Below, in pieces: positions 49,793 to 52,627 of a stretch of DNA of 52,627 nt (the first letter of the stretch is position 1; each line of letters begins with the position of its first letter). The translations under genes and the position numbers were made by a program. Below the pieces are notes generated by a model that was not told the DNA's origin, searched no databases, and worked only from the letters and a program-made list of their open reading frames with translations. Source of the stretch: a bacterium (GTDB lineage: Bacteria > Acidobacteriota > Thermoanaerobaculia > Multivoradales > J023); assembly GCA_024226315.1 (NCBI GenBank), contig JAAELT010000181.1, forward strand, positions 1 to 52,627, read 5' to 3'.

Positions 49793-50959
49793 TCAATACA
49801 ACCGTTCCAGGGGTAGCCCATTCTTGTGCAGATGTCCAGAGGAGTCTGCTGTCCTTGACTCACGAAACGCAAGCATGATCCGCTGTTGGATTGTCTCACG
49901 TGTAGAGGTCAGCATCTCCTTGGTCAAGCTCTTTGCGGAAACAGCATCACTCCAGAGTTCGAGTGCGTCGTTCGCCTGTTTGTCAGCACACACGGCTCCA
50001 AATAGCTCAACCGTCTCAGTGGCGAGTTGCCGAGCCTCCTCCCACTGCTCATGTTGACTCACGAACTCGACGAGATCGAAGGAGACCAGGGCCAGATCAA
50101 AGCCGTTCTCGAGATCGATAAATCCCTGGCGAGCTTTACGCATGTGGGCTTCGCCTCTTCGCGTTGAACCGAGTCGAAGCATGATCGTAGCTTCCAGCCA
50201 CAGCATACGAAACTTCTGCCGAGACCGAGGGCGCTTCGCCAAGAACCGCCGGCCTTCCCTCAGATGTTTGGCAACCGCACCGAGTGCTCGCTGGTCGATC
50301 GAAGATTCAGCCAATGCCCAGGCCAGGTTGTGGGACGCGACGTGATGAATGCGTTCATACTTCTTGGGATCAGTACATCGGACAGCCTCAGAAAAGTCCT
50401 TCGCAGCCGAGCCGTGATCACTCACCATCTTGGAGAGGAACCCACGGATCGTAAGCGCTTCGCCAAGGTGCTTTGCCTTGATGTCGTCAGTTGTCTCGCG
50501 GTAGATCGAAACGGCTTGCTCAGCCAGATCAAATGCCTGCTCGATCCGGTTCTGGCAATACCGCAAGACAGCAACACGGAAGAAGAAGTTGGCCTTCTCG
50601 TCTTTGCCTATCTGTTCTTTGGAGAGTAGATTAAACCCGAGCTCGTAGGTGTCTGCGGCGGCCTCAAGATCGTCACACGCTCGATGAGCGCTGCCAACCA
50701 CGCCGATAGCTCTGAGTCGCAGGGAAGCCTCCTCTTCATCGATTCGGGTCTCTCGTGCCGTGAGCTCTACCAACTCAGGGCCATACTGTGCAGATTCGAG
50801 CCCGATCTGTGGATGATCGAAGATCAGCTCGTCACATCGGTCGAAGAACAGCTGGCAGAAAAAGGCTGTCCAATACTTCGGCCGTTGGATGACCTGATCG
50901 GCCTGGTCGGGCAGAACGAGTTCTTGAACCAGTCGCCGGATATGCCGTTCTGTTTGCAC
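49793..50959 (-). CDS. TPR-type helical-repeat protein
   Basis: GTG start (VQTERHIRRLVQELVL), chosen for the gaggggg sequence about eight bases upstream and because sequence before it does not look like protein; 388 aa. From about residue 75 it consists of degenerate tetratricopeptide-like helix pairs: ACDDLEAAADTYELGFNLLS, NRIEQAFDLAEQAVSIYRE, DHGSAAKDFSEAVRCTDP, ASHNLAWALAESS, GSTRRGEAHMRKARQGFIDLEN and FDLVEFVSQHEQWEEARQLATETVELF. No DNA-binding or enzymatic domain is visible. Such solenoids bind peptides or proteins. The gene follows a small secreted-protein gene on the same strand, with a strong hairpin between. Confidence 0.7.
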   Translation of the reverse strand: MQTERHIRRLVQELVLPDQADQVIQRPKYWTAFFCQLFFDRCDELIFDHPQIGLESAQYGPELVELTARETRIDEEEASLRLRAIGVVGSAHRACDDLEAAADTYELGFNLLSKEQIGKDEKANFFFRVAVLRYCQNRIEQAFDLAEQAVSIYRETTDDIKAKHLGEALTIRGFLSKMVSDHGSAAKDFSEAVRCTDPKKYERIHHVASHNLAWALAESSIDQRALGAVAKHLREGRRFLAKRPRSRQKFRMLWLEATIMLRLGSTRRGEAHMRKARQGFIDLENGFDLALVSFDLVEFVSQHEQWEEARQLATETVELFGAVCADKQANDALELWSDAVSAKSLTKEMLTSTRETIQQRIMLAFRESRTADSSGHLHKNGLPLERLY

Positions 50960-50991
50960 TGGACAGCCCCCTCTCGCTCTCTCTCCCAACC

Positions 50992-51018
50992 GCAGGGGGC
51001 GGAGACTCCGCCCCCTGC
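50992..51018. terminator. Perfect 27-bp palindrome between the small secreted-protein gene and the TPR gene
   Basis: GCAGGGGGCGGAG-a-CTCCGCCCCCTGC is fully self-complementary around one central base and would form a very stable hairpin. It lies 12 bases beyond the stop of the small gene and 33 bases before the TPR start. There is no T-tract on either side. It may terminate, attenuate or stabilise the upstream transcript. Confidence 0.65.
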
Positions 51019-51029
51019 ATCCCCTCTTA

Positions 51030-51257
51030 TTAGCCGGTCGGGACGACATAACCTGGCATTTGCGGGCCAGGTGTCGGCTCGATGGGCGTTCCCGTGTCGG
51101 GAGGATTGTTGAGGAAAATCGTAGCATGAATCCAGCTAATGGCAGCGGAAATCCACGCAAAGATTCCGGATTTCTCTGAAAAGTCGCCGGCATTGGCTGC
51201 TGGAACGGCGAAACAGAGTATCAGTACCAGCGCGGCAAGTGGGCGAACGGTCTTCAT
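51030..51257 (-). CDS. Small secreted protein, Pro-rich C-terminus
   Basis: The start is MKTVRPLAALVL, with AGGAAGGAG eight bases upstream; an ATG two codons earlier is too close to that site. The 75-aa product has a clear Sec signal (LAALVLILCFAVPAANAGD). The mature part of about 52 residues has a hydrophobic middle (KSGIFAWISAAISWIHATIFL) and a proline-rich end (PPDTGTPIEPTPGPQMPGYV). I recognise no family. It is transcribed towards the TPR gene across the 27-bp palindrome. Confidence 0.65.
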   Translation of the reverse strand: MKTVRPLAALVLILCFAVPAANAGDFSEKSGIFAWISAAISWIHATIFLNNPPDTGTPIEPTPGPQMPGYVVPTG

Positions 51258-51538
51258 GACCATGGCTCCTTCCTGCGATCGGCTACTCGCGCAGGCTCAA
51301 TTGCCTGCTGGTGCCTACGCAAACCGAAGCTATCGCCGACTGATCGTTTTGTAAAATTCCTGTTCTGCGTGGCTCGGCGTACCGGGCTACACTTCGGCGA
51401 GACCGAGCGCACCAGCCAACTCGTCTCCTCGCTGTCTCTTGCCTACGACGTCAGTATCAGCTGTGTGTTCAGGCGCGCTCGGAGGCTCGTGGTGGGTGCT
51501 ATATTCGATCTCGCGACGAAACGGACAGGTTGAGGACG

Positions 51539-52627
51539 ATGCACCAGGCCACGGTCGAAGCTCCCAGAGATCAGGACAAGCACATCGCCGACCTGCAGGC
51601 GGTGCTGGAGGTGTCGCGCGAGCTGTCGACGACCGACGATCTGGCGCACCTGGTGCGCTCGGTGGAGCGGGCGGCCGCCAAGGTGCTCGAGTGCGAGCGG
51701 GCGACGCTGCTGCTCTACGACCGGAAGCGGGACGTGCTCGTTCGGCCCAAGGAGGCGGGCGATTGCCCGCAGCACGGGGCGCAGGAGAAGCTCGCTCTCG
51801 AGGTGGTGCGCACCGGCCAGCGGATCGAGCTCGACGACCCGGCGGCCGATCCCCGGTTCGACGTCACGGTCGACTGCGGTTGCGGCCTCGCCACCCGCAA
51901 CATGTTCCTGTTCCCGCTGCTCGACTTCGAGCAGCGCATCGTCGGCGTGCTCCAGGTGCAGAACTTGCCGCCCCTGGACCCCTGGGACGACGAGCTGATC
52001 AAGGTGTTCGACGCCCAGGTGGGGGTCGCGGTGCAGCGCCACCGGTTGCTCGAGCACTACGCCGAGAAGCGCCGCCTCCAGCAGGATCTGAAGCTGGCGC
52101 GAAGCATCCAGCAGGCACTGCTGCCCGACGGCAATCCCTCGGTGCCGGGCTTCGACATCGCCGGCTGGAACGACCCTGCAGACGACACCGGTGGCGACTT
52201 CTGGGACCATCACCAGCTGTCGAACGGAGCGCTGGCCCTGGGTCTCGCCGACGCCACCGGTCACGGCGTCGGCGCCGCGTTGATGATGGCGGCCTGCCGC
52301 TCGCTGTTCCGCGCTTCGACCTCGATCTCGCGCGATCTGAACGAGATCGTCGACCGCGTCAACCGGCTGCTCTACGAAGACCTCACCGACAGCCGCTCGG
52401 TCACCGCCGTGCTCGGCTTCCTCGAAGGCGACACGCTGTCCTTCCTGAGCGCCGGGCAAGGGCCGGTTATCCGCTACGTTGCGGCGGAGGACACGTTCCA
52501 TCGGCAGAACGCCCACGGCATCCCGCTCGGCATCCTCCCCGACTACAAATGGCCCGCCGCCGAGCGGTTCGAGATGGCGAGCGGCGACCTGCTGGTGCTG
52601 GTCACCGACGGCTTTTTCGAGTGGGAG
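51539..52627 (+). CDS. GAF - SpoIIE/RsbU-type PP2C serine phosphatase, 3' end beyond window
   Basis: ATG with GAGG four bases upstream; 363 codons are visible and the frame is open at the window edge. Residues about 15-165 form a GAF sensor domain (LQAVLEVSRELSTTDDLAHLVRSVERAA, VLECERATLLLYD, NMFLFPLLDFEQRIVGVLQVQN). A helix KRRLQQDLKLARSIQQALLP links to a PPM/SpoIIE phosphatase with DDTGGDFWDHH, LGLADATGHGVGAALMMAACRSLFR, LSAGQGPVIRY and LLVLVTDGFFEWE, containing the metal-binding Asp residues. The enzyme probably dephosphorylates an anti-sigma-factor antagonist. It is the second RsbU-like phosphatase in the window; the hybrid kinase at 42170 carries the other. Confidence 0.93.
   Translation, partial: MHQATVEAPRDQDKHIADLQAVLEVSRELSTTDDLAHLVRSVERAAAKVLECERATLLLYDRKRDVLVRPKEAGDCPQHGAQEKLALEVVRTGQRIELDDPAADPRFDVTVDCGCGLATRNMFLFPLLDFEQRIVGVLQVQNLPPLDPWDDELIKVFDAQVGVAVQRHRLLEHYAEKRRLQQDLKLARSIQQALLPDGNPSVPGFDIAGWNDPADDTGGDFWDHHQLSNGALALGLADATGHGVGAALMMAACRSLFRASTSISRDLNEIVDRVNRLLYEDLTDSRSVTAVLGFLEGDTLSFLSAGQGPVIRYVAAEDTFHRQNAHGIPLGILPDYKWPAAERFEMASGDLLVLVTDGFFEWE

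Overview
The window is about 52.6 kb of high-GC bacterial DNA with many genes on both strands. It has no rRNA, no tRNA that I could recognise, no phage genes and no CRISPR array. The gene content fits an Acidobacteriota-type chromosome, perhaps Thermoanaerobaculia: a large Oar-like TonB receptor with a carboxypeptidase-regulatory N-terminus, a kinase/STAND/WD40 giant protein, a propeller hybrid histidine kinase, RsbU-type phosphatases, REP-associated transposases and eCIS-core (DUF4157) proteins. The taxonomic placement is inference; no marker gene is present.

Layout. 1-5.3 kb: the 5' tip of a REP-associated transposase, an unassigned structured stretch, a SurA-N-like chaperone, rsmI, a PIN toxin/antitoxin pair, a GspG-like pseudopilin, a secreted PQQ-type sugar dehydrogenase and a small secretin-N (STN) protein. 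5.4-13.9 kb: a decayed BNR-repeat lipoprotein overlapping a 1480-aa Ser/Thr kinase-STAND-WD40 protein, then an Oar-like TonB receptor ending in a textbook terminator. 13.9-22.6 kb is the accessory heart of the window: a HEPN/MNT module, an array of 41-bp palindrome-bearing tandem repeats, a DUF4157 protein with a compositionally foreign C-terminus, transposase copies in different states of decay with their short repeats, a sulfotransferase, and a second effector-like protein with a papain/NlpC-like C-terminus followed 5 bp later by a lipoprotein.

22.8-29.3 kb: a tight CoA-thioester operon (MenB-type crotonase, CaiB-type CoA transferase, isochorismatase-fold hydrolase, HMG-CoA-lyase family) followed by a TonB receptor. 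29.4-35.1 kb: VapBC with a perfect operator palindrome, a lipoprotein nuclease/phosphatase, a MazEF-like pair and the arginine operon argG-argD-argB, preceded by what looks like the tail of a lost argR. 35.1-42.1 kb: a PPi-type phosphofructokinase, a 728-aa protein whose second half resembles acyl-ACP reductase, a TorD-family chaperone and a YfhO-family membrane protein. 42.2-52.6 kb: a 1580-aa hybrid sensor kinase fused to a PP2C/SpoIIE phosphatase, a second MazEF-like pair, repeat-rich DNA, secreted and YjbR-like proteins, a TPR protein downstream of a small secreted polypeptide, and a GAF-SpoIIE phosphatase cut by the window end.

Themes. Five toxin-antitoxin-type modules, two candidate injection-system cargo proteins with no injection machinery nearby, and several palindromic or tandem repeats (one inserted in frame in menB) mark a chromosome rich in small mobile and conflict elements. 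Signalling is dominated by regulated serine phosphatases and kinases. Function calls rest on motif recognition by eye; no database search was run.
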